From the NCBI GenBank assembly GCA_902766675.1, contig CACXEN010000194.1, forward strand, positions 1 to 14,942: DNA of 14,942 bases, written 5' to 3'. The position numbers and the translations under genes were made by a program. The notes under the pieces are model-generated. The model saw only the letters and a program-made list of their open reading frames with translations. It did not search any database and was not told the origin of the DNA. Positions 1 through 7,855 of the stretch are shown piece by piece. Origin of the DNA: an uncultured Erysipelotrichaceae bacterium. GTDB lineage: Bacteria; Bacillota_I; Bacilli_A; Erysipelotrichales; Erysipelotrichaceae. Each line of letters starts with the position of its first letter. Positions within the stretch are counted from its first letter, which is position 1.

Positions 1-764
<764 letters not shown>

Positions 765-765
<1 letters not shown>

Positions 766-1796
766 TGCAAGTAAATGAATTTGATTATGATTTACCAGAA
801 GAACTCATTGCTCAAACACCATTAGAAAATCGCAGTGAGTCTAGAATGATGGTAGTACATAAAAATAGTGGTGAATTAGAGAATAAAACATTCTCTGATA
901 TTATTTCCTATTTCCATGAAGGCGATGTTCTTGTAAGAAATAACACAAAAGTAATTCCTGCTCGTTTATTTGGCACAAAACAAGAAACGAATGCACATGT
1001 AGAAATACTTTTATTGCGTCAAGAAGAAGATGATATTTGGCAATGCTTAGTCGGCAATGCAAAAGTAGTAAAAGTAGGAACACGTGTGACATTCAAAGAA
1101 GGATTATTAGAGGCAGAATGCGTTGAAGTCATGGAAGAAGGTTTAAGACGCATGAAGATGTTATATGATGGCATCTTTAATGAAATATTAGATGAATTAG
1201 GGCAAGTTCCCCTACCTCCATATATCAAAGAAAAATTAGATGATGCAGATCGTTATCAAACAGTCTATGCAAAAGTTAGAGGAAGTGCTGCTGCTCCAAC
1301 AGCTGGTTTACATTTTACAGATGCTATCTTTAGTGCACTAAAAGAAAAAGGTGTCACAATCGTAGATGTGACATTACATGTTGGCTTAGGCACATTTAGA
1401 CCAATGAAAGTTGAGACAGTAGAAGACCATATCATGCATGGGGAAGTATTTGAAATGAGCAAAGAGACTGCAGATATACTAAACCAAGCAAAAAAAGAAA
1501 ATAGAAGAATTTTCGCAATTGGAACAACATCCGTTAGAACACTAGAAAGTGTTTATAACATATATGGGAAATTTGAAGCATGTAGTCATGAAACAAAATT
1601 ATTTATCTATCCTGGCTATACATGGCATACCATTGATGGCATGTTAACGAATTTCCATTTACCAAAATCAACACTTATCATGATGATTGCATCATTTATC
1701 GGACTCGATTTATGTAAAAAAGCATATCAGGAGGCAGTCAATGAAAGATATCGTTTCTTCTCTTTTGGCGACTGTATGTTAATCACAAATGAGTAA
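765..1796 (+). CDS. queA: S-adenosylmethionine:tRNA ribosyltransferase-isomerase QueA
   Basis: Transfers and isomerises the ribosyl group of S-adenosylmethionine onto preQ1-modified tRNA to make epoxyqueuosine; cytoplasmic. The 343 residues match the usual length (about 340-350). Family signatures seen in order: FDYDLPEELIAQTP at the N-terminus, VRNNTKVIPARLFGTK near residue 60, GSAAAPTAGLHFT near 173, VTLHVGLGTFRPM near 200, FAIGTTSVRTLES near 250, LTNFHLPKSTLIM near 295, and YRFFSFGDCMLI at the C-terminus. The start is the ATG overlapping the tgt stop (TAATG), with AAAGAGG six bases upstream. The 3' end overlaps queH by 8 bp. The codons for QEAVNE near the 3' end also form a perfect AGGAGG followed by an ATG in another frame (see the small ORF at 1741). 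No key motif is missing. Confidence 0.98.
1741..1782 (+). other. Possible 13-codon leader ORF inside the queA 3' end, in frame with queH
   Basis: A perfect AGGAGG (1729-1734) sits six bases before an ATG that opens a 13-codon frame (MKDIVSSLLATVC) ending in TAA at 1780-1782. It lies in the same frame as queH, and its stop is only six bases before the queH ATG. queH has no other strong ribosome binding site, so ribosomes ending here could restart on queH. The alternative is coincidence: this stretch also encodes the conserved C-terminus of QueA (QEAVNERYRFFSFGD), which constrains the bases. No evidence here that the peptide has a function. Confidence 0.3.
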
Positions 1797-2457
1797 TATT
1801 GATGAATTCATCGCCTACCTAGAGGCACGTAAATTAAAACCTAAAACAAATTATCACTTGGAAGCTTTAAAAGAAATTCAATCGTTTGTTGGAAGAAAAC
1901 CAAGAATTCTTTTACATGTTTGTTGTGTCATATGTGCTTGTTGGCCAATTGAATTTTTAAAAGAATATTTTGATGTATCCCTTATATACAACAATTCCAA
2001 TATTTATCCAAGTGAAGAATACACAAAGCGACTCAATGAATTAAAACGTTATTTAAAAGAGCGTTACAACGATTCTATACCACTTATTGAAGCACCATAT
2101 GATAATGAAACATACACAAAAGATTTAGAAATATATAAAGATGATCCAGAAGGATTTAGGCGTTGTTTCTTATGTTATGAAAAGCGTTTAGAAGAAGCTT
2201 ATGCATATGCTGAAGAAAATGGATTTGATTATTTTACAACAGTGATGACTTTTTCTAGACAAAAAGATAGTCAAAAGATCAATGAAATTGGAAAAGCTTT
2301 AATGCAAAAATATCCAAACACAAAATATTTCTTCTCAGATTTTAAAAAAGATAATGGACAATTAAAATCAAATGAAATCGCAGAAGAGTATTGTTTATAT
2401 AAACAAAATTATTGTGGATGTATTTATTCACTTCCGAATGAAGACCTAAATAAATAG
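1789..2457 (+). CDS. queH: Epoxyqueuosine reductase QueH (DUF208 family)
   Basis: Reduces epoxyqueuosine to queuosine in tRNA, the final step of the pathway; this is the cobalamin-independent, metal/Fe-S alternative to QueG. The 222 residues contain LLHVCCVICACWP (vicinal Cys45-Cys46 plus Cys49), YNNSNIYPSEEY near 67, a FRRCFLCYEKRLEEA block with Cys126 and Cys129, TFSRQKDSQKINEIG near 154, and a C-terminal YKQNYCGCIYS with Cys209 and Cys211. These match the cysteine pattern of the family. There is an N-terminal lead of about 38 residues before the first Cys pair. The ATG overlaps the queA stop; the frame upstream is closed by TAA at 1780-1782, so no longer start is possible. It is the last gene of the queuosine operon, convergent with the coiled-coil gene, and I see no strong + strand terminator after it. 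Confidence 0.95.
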   Translation: MSNIDEFIAYLEARKLKPKTNYHLEALKEIQSFVGRKPRILLHVCCVICACWPIEFLKEYFDVSLIYNNSNIYPSEEYTKRLNELKRYLKERYNDSIPLIEAPYDNETYTKDLEIYKDDPEGFRRCFLCYEKRLEEAYAYAEENGFDYFTTVMTFSRQKDSQKINEIGKALMQKYPNTKYFFSDFKKDNGQLKSNEIAEEYCLYKQNYCGCIYSLPNEDLNK

Positions 2458-2482
2458 ATCTTTTCTTTTATCCCCTTCCAAC

Positions 2483-2509
2483 AAAAAAGTATAGTTTGCA
2501 CTATACCTT
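2483..2509 (-). terminator. Rho-independent terminator of the TetR/coiled-coil operon
   Basis: Read on the - strand, GTATAG and CTATAC (2506-2501 and 2494-2489) form a 6-bp stem around a six-base loop, extendable by A-U and G-U pairs, followed at once by six T (2488-2483). It lies just after the stop of the coiled-coil gene. On the + strand the same hairpin is followed only by CTTCTT, so it would end queH transcripts weakly at best. Confidence 0.75.
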
Positions 2510-2525
2510 CTTGTGATGGGTTTGA

Positions 2526-2861
2526 TTATTCCTCCATTTTGTCTTTTACTTCTTCTACTGCAGTACCTATTGTTTTTAATTTTTCATCCAGTAGTTTAAT
2601 CACATTTTCTTTAGAACGAATCACATCTAATGCTTTTGAAAAATCAGGTAATTCAATTCCTTTTTCCTTTGCTTCAAAGAAGTCTTTTCCTAATTGTTCA
2701 TATACTTTAGAAAGATCTTTTTTTGTATTACCAATTTCAGAACGAATCTTTGCTTTTTCTTTTTCTTCATCTAATCTTTCTAAAGCTTTCTTACCTTCTT
2801 TTTGAATTGCTTGTGTTGTTTTACTTACTACTTCATCTAATTGTTTTAAAAAGTCTGCCAT
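2526..2861 (-). CDS. Small charged coiled-coil protein of unknown function
   Basis: A 111-residue, soluble, strongly helical protein rich in Lys and Glu, with no membrane segment, signal peptide or cysteine. Most of its length (about 1-55 and 75-111) reads as amphipathic coiled-coil, split by a short break near the sequence GIELPDFS (about residues 68-75). This resembles the phasin-like or small helical proteins common in Bacillota, often given no function. I do not recognise a specific family. It starts six bases after the TetR gene stop; the GGAAAGGA ribosome binding site lies inside the end of the TetR gene, which indicates co-transcription and probably coupled translation. The opposite-strand frame in this stretch is a shadow. 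It is likely controlled by the TetR protein. Confidence 0.8.
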   Translation of the reverse strand: MADFLKQLDEVVSKTTQAIQKEGKKALERLDEEKEKAKIRSEIGNTKKDLSKVYEQLGKDFFEAKEKGIELPDFSKALDVIRSKENVIKLLDEKLKTIGTAVEEVKDKMEE

Positions 2862-2867
2862 ATCTTT

Positions 2868-3434
2868 CTAGTCCTTTCCAGCTCTCTCTATGAGATCTAA
2901 TATAATAAATTCTATTTCTTTATTGGTTGCTTCATTTTGTTCGATTAATTCTAATATTCCGCCAACCAAAATATCTGCATAATATTTTGTATAATCTAAG
3001 CTTAATTCATTTTTCTCATTACCCTCTTCAAATAATTCTTGTAATGTTTGAATTGCTTTTTCTTTCGCTTCTTCTTTACTGATAACTGCTAGTTGCGTTA
3101 AATCTACATCATCATTTGAACCTTGTAATTTTTTATTCAATTCTCTAAAGGAATAAACTGTATTTTTCACAAAGCGATGTAGTTTTGTGGAATAATCCAT
3201 GTTATCCAATTGATCCATCATCATTTGATTGAATACTTCATTGTATTTTTCACTAATTGCCGCAATGACATCGTCTTTTGAATCAAAGTAGTAATAGAAT
3301 AATCCTTTGGCTACATCTAATTCTTTAACAATAGAATTTACTGTTGTGTCCACAATTCCATTTTCTTGGAATAACTTTTCTGCGACTTCAATAAATTCAC
3401 TTTTGCGACTAGAATTGTCTTTTTGATCAGCCAT
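2868..3434 (-). CDS. TetR/AcrR-family transcriptional regulator
   Basis: DNA-binding, ligand-responsive repressor; cytoplasmic. The 188-residue length is typical. The N-terminal domain (about residues 11-60) shows the TetR helix-turn-helix: FIEVAEKLFQENG, then TTVNSIVKELDVAKGLFYYYFDSKDDVI, including the FYYYF-SKDD signature at the recognition helix. The C-terminal ligand domain (about 65-188) is diverged and acidic, so the inducer cannot be guessed. The ATG is preceded by AAGGAG with a seven-base spacer. A near-consensus promoter with an operator-like repeat lies directly upstream, consistent with autorepression. It is the first gene of a two-gene operon with the coiled-coil protein. It stands tail-on to the carbonic anhydrase operon, which reads in the same direction and ends before it, so there is no direct evidence it controls that operon. 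Confidence 0.94.
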   Translation of the reverse strand: MADQKDNSSRKSEFIEVAEKLFQENGIVDTTVNSIVKELDVAKGLFYYYFDSKDDVIAAISEKYNEVFNQMMMDQLDNMDYSTKLHRFVKNTVYSFRELNKKLQGSNDDVDLTQLAVISKEEAKEKAIQTLQELFEEGNEKNELSLDYTKYYADILVGGILELIEQNEATNKEIEFIILDLIERAGKD

Positions 3435-3455
3435 ATTACTACTCCTTCTATGTAT

Positions 3456-3484
3456 ATATTACAGACAAACTGACCAGCAGTCAA
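3456..3484 (-). promoter_or_regulatory. Sigma-A promoter with operator-like repeat for the TetR operon
   Basis: On the - strand TTGACT (3484-3479) and TAATAT (3461-3456) are separated by exactly 17 bases, close to the vegetative consensus. The spacer holds an inverted repeat TGAC-N5-GTCA (3471-3483), extended imperfectly by AAC on one side, placed where a bound repressor would block polymerase. This fits TetR-type autoregulation. The promoter is seen; the regulation is inference. Confidence 0.7.
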
Positions 3485-3495
3485 TAGTTAGCTAT

Positions 3496-3540
3496 AAAAA
3501 AACGCTCATCAGAAAGGGGTTAAGGATGAACGTTTTTATT
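3496..3540 (-). terminator. Strong rho-independent terminator ending the carbonic anhydrase/antiporter operon
   Basis: Arms at 3498-3510 and 3525-3537 pair over 13 positions with one mismatch (C at 3505 against A at 3530), leaving a 14-base loop. On the - strand the stem is followed by an uninterrupted T run ending at 3496. This marks the end of the long - strand operon and insulates it from the TetR promoter. On the + strand the arm ends in TTTTTATTTTT, so it could work in both directions, but no + strand gene runs into it. Confidence 0.85.
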
Positions 3541-3544
3541 TTTC

Positions 3545-3560
3545 AGCCTTTGAGGAGGCT
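3545..3560. repeat. Small hairpin 3' of the carbonic anhydrase gene, inverted partner of 4197-4215
   Basis: AGCCT and AGGCT pair around a six-base loop in the untranslated tail of the operon. Its 11 bases TTGAGGAGGCT (3550-3560) recur exactly, in opposite orientation, at 4197-4207 on the far side of the carbonic anhydrase gene, where a similar AGCC/GGCT hairpin also forms. Next to it, 3560-3571 is a perfect 12-bp palindrome (TTAAAGCTTTAA). Confidence 0.5.
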
Positions 3561-3593
3561 TAAAGCTTTAAATTGTAAGAATCTTATGCTCTA

Positions 3594-4166
3594 TTAGAGC
3601 CAAATAACTTCACCGGATAAAATATCATAAACAGCAGGAACAACTGTTGTGCCTAAGTGTTGAATGATTTCATCCGCTTTAATTTGTTCAACCATCGCTT
3701 TTGCGTTAGCTGCAGCTACTTCATCAACTGTTGCGCCTTCTGTTACAGATGGAGCAATCTTCTTCATGATTTCGCCGATGTTTGCAGGAACTTCTCCGCC
3801 TTGTACAGCAGCTGTACAAGCACCACAACTTGTGTGGCCTAATACTACTACAAGTGGGCTTCCTAAATGTTCTGCACCATATTCAATAGAACCTAATACA
3901 ACTTCATCAACTACGTTACCAGCGTTACGAATAACGAAGATATCGCCTAGTCTTTGGTCGAAATATAGCTCAGGTGCTACACGGCTATCTGCACAGCATA
4001 GTACGATAGCATAAGGAACTTGTCCGCCACTTAAAGTTTTACGATCTTCTTCATATGTGTCTTTTGGGCATAGTTCGCCTTTTACGAAACGTTCGTTTCC
4101 TTCTTTTAATAATTGTAATGCTTCTTCAGCACTTGTTAATTTAACATCTGGTTTATGTAAATTCAT
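3594..4166 (-). CDS. Beta-class carbonic anhydrase
   Basis: Zinc enzyme that interconverts CO2 and bicarbonate in the cytoplasm. At 190 residues it is a compact beta-class protein with no signal peptide. Zinc ligands are seen as Cys58 in CCADSRVAPE, and His111 and Cys114 in GHTSCGAC; the Asp60-Arg62 pair of the CxDxR motif is intact. FVIRNAGNVV (77-86) and GSIEYGAEHLG (92-102) are typical core strands and helices. The ATG has AAAAGGAG six bases upstream, a strong site. It is the last gene of the - strand operon, 47 bases after the DUF1576 protein, and is followed by a terminator. Its place behind ion-translocating membrane subunits suggests that it supplies or consumes bicarbonate for a membrane process, but the protein itself would also work alone. 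Activity class is secure; the link to the complex is inferred. Confidence 0.97.
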   Translation of the reverse strand: MNLHKPDVKLTSAEEALQLLKEGNERFVKGELCPKDTYEEDRKTLSGGQVPYAIVLCCADSRVAPELYFDQRLGDIFVIRNAGNVVDEVVLGSIEYGAEHLGSPLVVVLGHTSCGACTAAVQGGEVPANIGEIMKKIAPSVTEGATVDEVAAANAKAMVEQIKADEIIQHLGTTVVPAVYDILSGEVIWL

Positions 4167-4188
4167 TGTCTTCTCCTTTTATTTTTTT

Positions 4189-4204
4189 TCTAGAATAGCC
4201 TCCT
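4189..4204 (-). promoter_or_regulatory. Orphan Shine-Dalgarno module, exact 16-base copy of the NuoL-like gene's initiation region
   Basis: TCTAGAATAGCCTCCT (+ strand) is identical to 7855-7870, where on the - strand it gives AGGAGG, nine spacer bases and the ATG of the 747-residue subunit. Here the base after the match breaks the start codon (AAA instead of ATG), so the site has AGGAGG but no start. The carbonic anhydrase uses its own AAAAGGAG at 4173-4180. It may be a remnant of an earlier gene start or a duplication scar. Confidence 0.5.
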
Positions 4205-4217
4205 CAATAATGGCTAT
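4195..4217 (-). repeat. Hairpin across the DUF1576 stop codon, inverted partner of 3545-3560
   Basis: ATAGCC (4195-4200) and GGCTAT (4212-4217) form a 6-bp stem with an 11-base loop. The stem overlaps the stop codon of the DUF1576 gene (4214-4216) and partly covers the orphan AGGAGG. The 11 bases at 4197-4207 repeat in reverse orientation at 3550-3560. It could act in mRNA stability or processing between the two cistrons. It lacks a following T run adjacent to the stem, so it is not an obvious terminator. Confidence 0.45.
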
Positions 4218-5587
4218 GCTGATTCTTTTTTATTTGTTTTTAATACTGCTAATACAGCTGGTACGAAGAATGTAACAACTAGACCAATACAGAAGCCGTT
4301 GTTATATAAGTTCATCCAACCATGTAGCACACCGGTATTAGGTACTAGGATACTGTGTATCACACCTGCTAAGAATCCTACCCAACTACCATGTTTGAAT
4401 ACAACTGGTGCCATACCACATCCGAATACTGCCGCAATTAACATATTCTTAGAACCTACATAGTTAAATGCACTTTCAAAGAATGGATTGCCTTGTAAAG
4501 CACCTTGTGTACCACCAACGATGATACTTGTTAGATATACACCACACATAATTGGTAGCATTGTTCTAACAGAGATACCATTACTTGCAAAACCTACTAC
4601 TGTAAATAAGCAAGCAAATAGTGGACCATGTGCATTGGCTGTTCTTGTTAAGAACCAATATAGTAAGCAAGCAAAGCCTGCAACTGCCATATTCGCTAGG
4701 GTTGGACCAAAGCCGAATTGTTCAACTGCACTACCAGAATAGAGTTTCGTAACGATAAGATCGATACCACTTCTTTCTTTTGCAGTAATGAGTAATCCAG
4801 CAACTAATAAGTAAATTAATAGAATTGCAATACATGCAGCCAATACACCATTTGCAATGTTTGGATACTCATGAGATGGCCCAGAATGGGCGATGCCTAA
4901 TGCCTTCATCAGCGAAAAGATGAAGAATCCTGTTAAGCCTGCAGCCATACCAGCGTTGTAAAGAGTTAAGCCGTTATGCTTTTCTGGTAAGAAGCCTGCA
5001 AATACTGCGACAAAGTAACCTGCGATTAAGCCAATTACCACAGCCAATGCAAAGGAGACGCTGTTGAATTGAGCTACTTCGCCCATCGTACTTGTGCCAT
5101 CAAAACGAGTATACATTGATAGAATGCTAACCATTGGCGATAGTGCTGCAGAGAACCAAGCCAAGCCCGTAACTGTATTGATCTTCTTTTTGTTCACAAT
5201 AGCATGGATAATTACACCAAAGAACAATGGCCAAACATTCCATAATGTCTTTCCACAGAATCCGAAACCGTACACCATGAATGCAGCAGCAATTGCGCCA
5301 CCATTTATATTTGTCTTCGTTGCTAAATACGTTAGCATTACGACAATCAGCAAAATACCTGCATTGATAAATGGCACACCAATATTGCCTTCGCCTACAA
5401 CCATGAATGTATTTAAATCAAGCATTCCGGTTGCGGATTGTTGTAATCGGAATCCTTCCGCTATTCCTTCTAAGGAAGGAGTTAGAACGAATCCGATAAT
5501 AATAGATAAGATACCCAAACCAATAAAGACTAATGCACGGAGTGTATTCCCTACTGGTTTAATCTCTTGTTGATTACTTGTAGTCAT
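4214..5587 (-). CDS. DUF1576-type polytopic membrane protein, putative transporter
   Basis: A 457-residue inner-membrane protein with about ten or more hydrophobic segments starting near residue 17, and no cleavable signal. I assign it to the DUF1576 type from its overall pattern. It shows an internal duplication: residues about 95-130 (GGAIAAAFMVYGFGF...FFGVII) match about 319-356 (GPLFACLFTVVGFAS...MCGVYL), and 206-223 (GLTLYNAGMAAGLTGFF) match 423-441 (GWMNLYNNGFCIGLVVTFF), with a third weaker match between. Two repeats are common in secondary transporters, which supports a transport role, but the substrate is not known. The ATG has GGAGG with a six-base spacer; it begins 24 bases after the NuoL-like gene and is followed by the carbonic anhydrase. 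The context suggests bicarbonate or another anion, or a cation linked to the complex; this is inference only. Confidence 0.8.
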   Translation of the reverse strand: MTTSNQQEIKPVGNTLRALVFIGLGILSIIIGFVLTPSLEGIAEGFRLQQSATGMLDLNTFMVVGEGNIGVPFINAGILLIVVMLTYLATKTNINGGAIAAAFMVYGFGFCGKTLWNVWPLFFGVIIHAIVNKKKINTVTGLAWFSAALSPMVSILSMYTRFDGTSTMGEVAQFNSVSFALAVVIGLIAGYFVAVFAGFLPEKHNGLTLYNAGMAAGLTGFFIFSLMKALGIAHSGPSHEYPNIANGVLAACIAILLIYLLVAGLLITAKERSGIDLIVTKLYSGSAVEQFGFGPTLANMAVAGFACLLYWFLTRTANAHGPLFACLFTVVGFASNGISVRTMLPIMCGVYLTSIIVGGTQGALQGNPFFESAFNYVGSKNMLIAAVFGCGMAPVVFKHGSWVGFLAGVIHSILVPNTGVLHGWMNLYNNGFCIGLVVTFFVPAVLAVLKTNKKESA

Positions 5588-5611
5588 ATATAACCTCCAT
5601 TTCTTTCACGC

Positions 5612-7855
5612 TTACAATGTCTGTGTAATGATATATGCAGCAACAACCGCGAGACCAACTACGAAGATAATTAATCCATAAGACATTGTTTGTCTCAACA
5701 TTGAAGAGAGCTTGTTTTCTTCCTCAGGATTATCGCCATAGTTATTCGCAAAGCGATTGAACCAGCCGCCTAAGTGAGGTACTACATAACCTTCTTTCTT
5801 CATATCTTCGAAATCATCTAAGACTGGGACACGTGTCAGCGGTTCTATTGTACGCTTGTCATCCTGCTTATCCCAAGTCTCAATATTACTATTTTGATAA
5901 GCAACTTTCATCTTTTCAATAGCTAAACGTGCATCAGGTTTGAGTTTTGGATATAACTCTTTCGATTTTTCGATAAACTTATGCGCGTTTGGTTTACGTG
6001 GTTGATAGAAATTCGCAAATGCCCAATATGCTTTGTAACCAACTTTACCAATCACTTCTGTGATGTTACCAATTGTACGTGTAACGAATGCACCAATGAA
6101 CGGTAATACTTGAACTACTAATGGACGATAGATATAGTCTTCGATATCGATGAACTTTGGCCAAGCATTGATGTACATTGTTTTACCATTTTCATCCTTT
6201 GCCATGAGTAATACACGAACGATCAGGATATAGATAATTGCACCAATTGCTAATGAGGCAGCCGCACCACGTAAGCATGCCCACTCTAAGAATGGTACTA
6301 CATGTGGGTGTCCATTCAAATACATAAATCCACTACCGAATTCAGAAATTGGAATCATTGTTTTGTAGAATGTTAGTCCGAAGAATGGTAATACAAGTGC
6401 ACTAATAGTTAGCACAAATGCTGAAGCTTTGTTCATGTATTTGCCATTGCTTGCATCCATTTTTTCTTGGTTATAAGCATTCTTTTCCCAGAATACCGCA
6501 ATGTAAATCTTTGTCATATAAGCAGTCGTTAGACCACCGGTTAAAGTGAATATACTTTCTACTACTTGGAAGACTCTTGCGGCGAATTCGATGTCATGAT
6601 ACATGAAGATTCTTTCAACGATACTTTCGTGAATGAGTGTTTTAGAGATATATCCACTCCATAGTGGCATACCAATAATTGCTAATACGCCCATACCGAA
6701 GATGAACTTTAATAATGGTTTATTATAACCAAAGCCACGTACATCATTTAGATTTAACTTATGCAAATTCATGTAAACTACACCAGCTGACATAAACAAG
6801 CATAGTTTGATGAGGGAGTGGTTCATCATGTGTAAGATTGCGCCTTGAACACCATAGAAATGGAATTCACCAGTTAATTCTGGATCTGCCATCAATATAC
6901 ATTGCATAGAGATTGCAGTTAAAATAAATCCGATTTGCGACATAGAAGAACATGCAAGTGTTCTTTTTAAGTCTACTGAGAATAGTGCGAGGAACGCACC
7001 GCCAAACATGGTGATAACTGCAATCCCTAGTAATACACAACCCCAAACCCAATCACCGAACAACATATGACAAGAAATAATGATAATGCCATATACACCG
7101 GTCTTTGTTAATACACCTGATAATAGTGCAGATGCTGGAGCTGGAGCTACTGGGTGAGCTTTTGGTAGCCATACATGCAGTGGGAACATACCACTCTTAC
7201 CACCAAAGCCGACAATCATCGTTGCTGCAGCCCAATACAACATCTTTCGATCTGGTACTGCGGCACATGCATCTTTAATCTTATCAATCTCAAGCGTTCC
7301 AATTGTGTTATAGAGAAGGAAGATACCCATAAGCGTAACGAGACCACCAAATACATTTAAGTATGTATATGTCTCAGAAGCTCTTTGTGCACCAGGCTTC
7401 TCATCATGGATAACCATTACATAAGATGTAAACGCCATGACTTCAAAGAATGTAAATAGAGTTAATACATCGCCAGAAAGGAATACAGCTACTGTTGCCC
7501 CTTCTGTCATTAACATGAATAGGTAATAACGATTACGATTTCTGTAGTGTGCGAAATATTCTCTAGAGAATATTGTTGTACACATCCACATGAATGTTGT
7601 AATGACACCATAGATACAACGGAATCCATCCATTTGGAAATAGAGTCTCTCATGTCCAAATGGTGCAAGCGTGAAGTAGACACTTCCCTGTGCAATGACA
7701 GTTGGAATCATACTTACAGCTAAGGCAAATTCAACAATCGTAACGAAGTTTGCCCAGTAATCACGCATTTTCTTATTTTTGCGTCCAATTAAATAACTAA
7801 TGATGGATGCACAAATTGGCCAAAATACGAGTATAGGTAATATGATATTTCCCAT
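5612..7855 (-). CDS. NuoL-like proton/cation-translocating subunit with long C-terminal extension
   Basis: Membrane subunit of the complex I/Mrp/Mbh antiporter superfamily. Residues 1-550 form the usual 14-helix type core with Glu138 (FFEVM), Lys220 (GGKSGMFPLHVWLPKAHP), Lys251 (LLSGVLTKTG), His342, His346 and Lys350 (HMMNHSLIK), and Lys405 (GYISKT). These are the residues expected to form the half-channels and central charge path. Unlike the other four paralogues (485-491 residues), it has 747. After residue 555 comes an extension with IEDYIYRPLV (571-580), amphipathic helices, a charged stretch of about 150 residues, and a final membrane helix at 724-746. This recalls the lateral helix and last helix of NuoL, or MbhI, which clamp neighbouring subunits. 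AGGAGG lies nine bases before the ATG. Fifth and last antiporter-like gene in the operon. Superfamily assignment is secure; substrate ion is unknown. Confidence 0.93.
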   Translation of the reverse strand: MGNIILPILVFWPICASIISYLIGRKNKKMRDYWANFVTIVEFALAVSMIPTVIAQGSVYFTLAPFGHERLYFQMDGFRCIYGVITTFMWMCTTIFSREYFAHYRNRNRYYLFMLMTEGATVAVFLSGDVLTLFTFFEVMAFTSYVMVIHDEKPGAQRASETYTYLNVFGGLVTLMGIFLLYNTIGTLEIDKIKDACAAVPDRKMLYWAAATMIVGFGGKSGMFPLHVWLPKAHPVAPAPASALLSGVLTKTGVYGIIIISCHMLFGDWVWGCVLLGIAVITMFGGAFLALFSVDLKRTLACSSMSQIGFILTAISMQCILMADPELTGEFHFYGVQGAILHMMNHSLIKLCLFMSAGVVYMNLHKLNLNDVRGFGYNKPLLKFIFGMGVLAIIGMPLWSGYISKTLIHESIVERIFMYHDIEFAARVFQVVESIFTLTGGLTTAYMTKIYIAVFWEKNAYNQEKMDASNGKYMNKASAFVLTISALVLPFFGLTFYKTMIPISEFGSGFMYLNGHPHVVPFLEWACLRGAAASLAIGAIIYILIVRVLLMAKDENGKTMYINAWPKFIDIEDYIYRPLVVQVLPFIGAFVTRTIGNITEVIGKVGYKAYWAFANFYQPRKPNAHKFIEKSKELYPKLKPDARLAIEKMKVAYQNSNIETWDKQDDKRTIEPLTRVPVLDDFEDMKKEGYVVPHLGGWFNRFANNYGDNPEEENKLSSMLRQTMSYGLIIFVVGLAVVAAYIITQTL

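Noticed and set aside
2458..2525. A + strand terminator for queH
   Set aside because: The only hairpin (2489-2506) is followed by CTTCTT and not by a T run on the + strand; it suits the - strand operon.
3664..4014. 116-residue + strand frame opposite the carbonic anhydrase
   Set aside because: It is antisense to the zinc-binding core of a clear enzyme, has no ribosome binding site and looks like no known protein.
4167..4213. A separate promoter for the carbonic anhydrase
   Set aside because: TTGAGG and AAATAA lie about 17 bases apart, but the -10 is poor and the region is better explained as a ribosome binding site and hairpin.
5094..5573. 159-residue + strand frame opposite the DUF1576 gene
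   Set aside because: Shadow of a long membrane-protein gene with normal coding features; no initiation signal.
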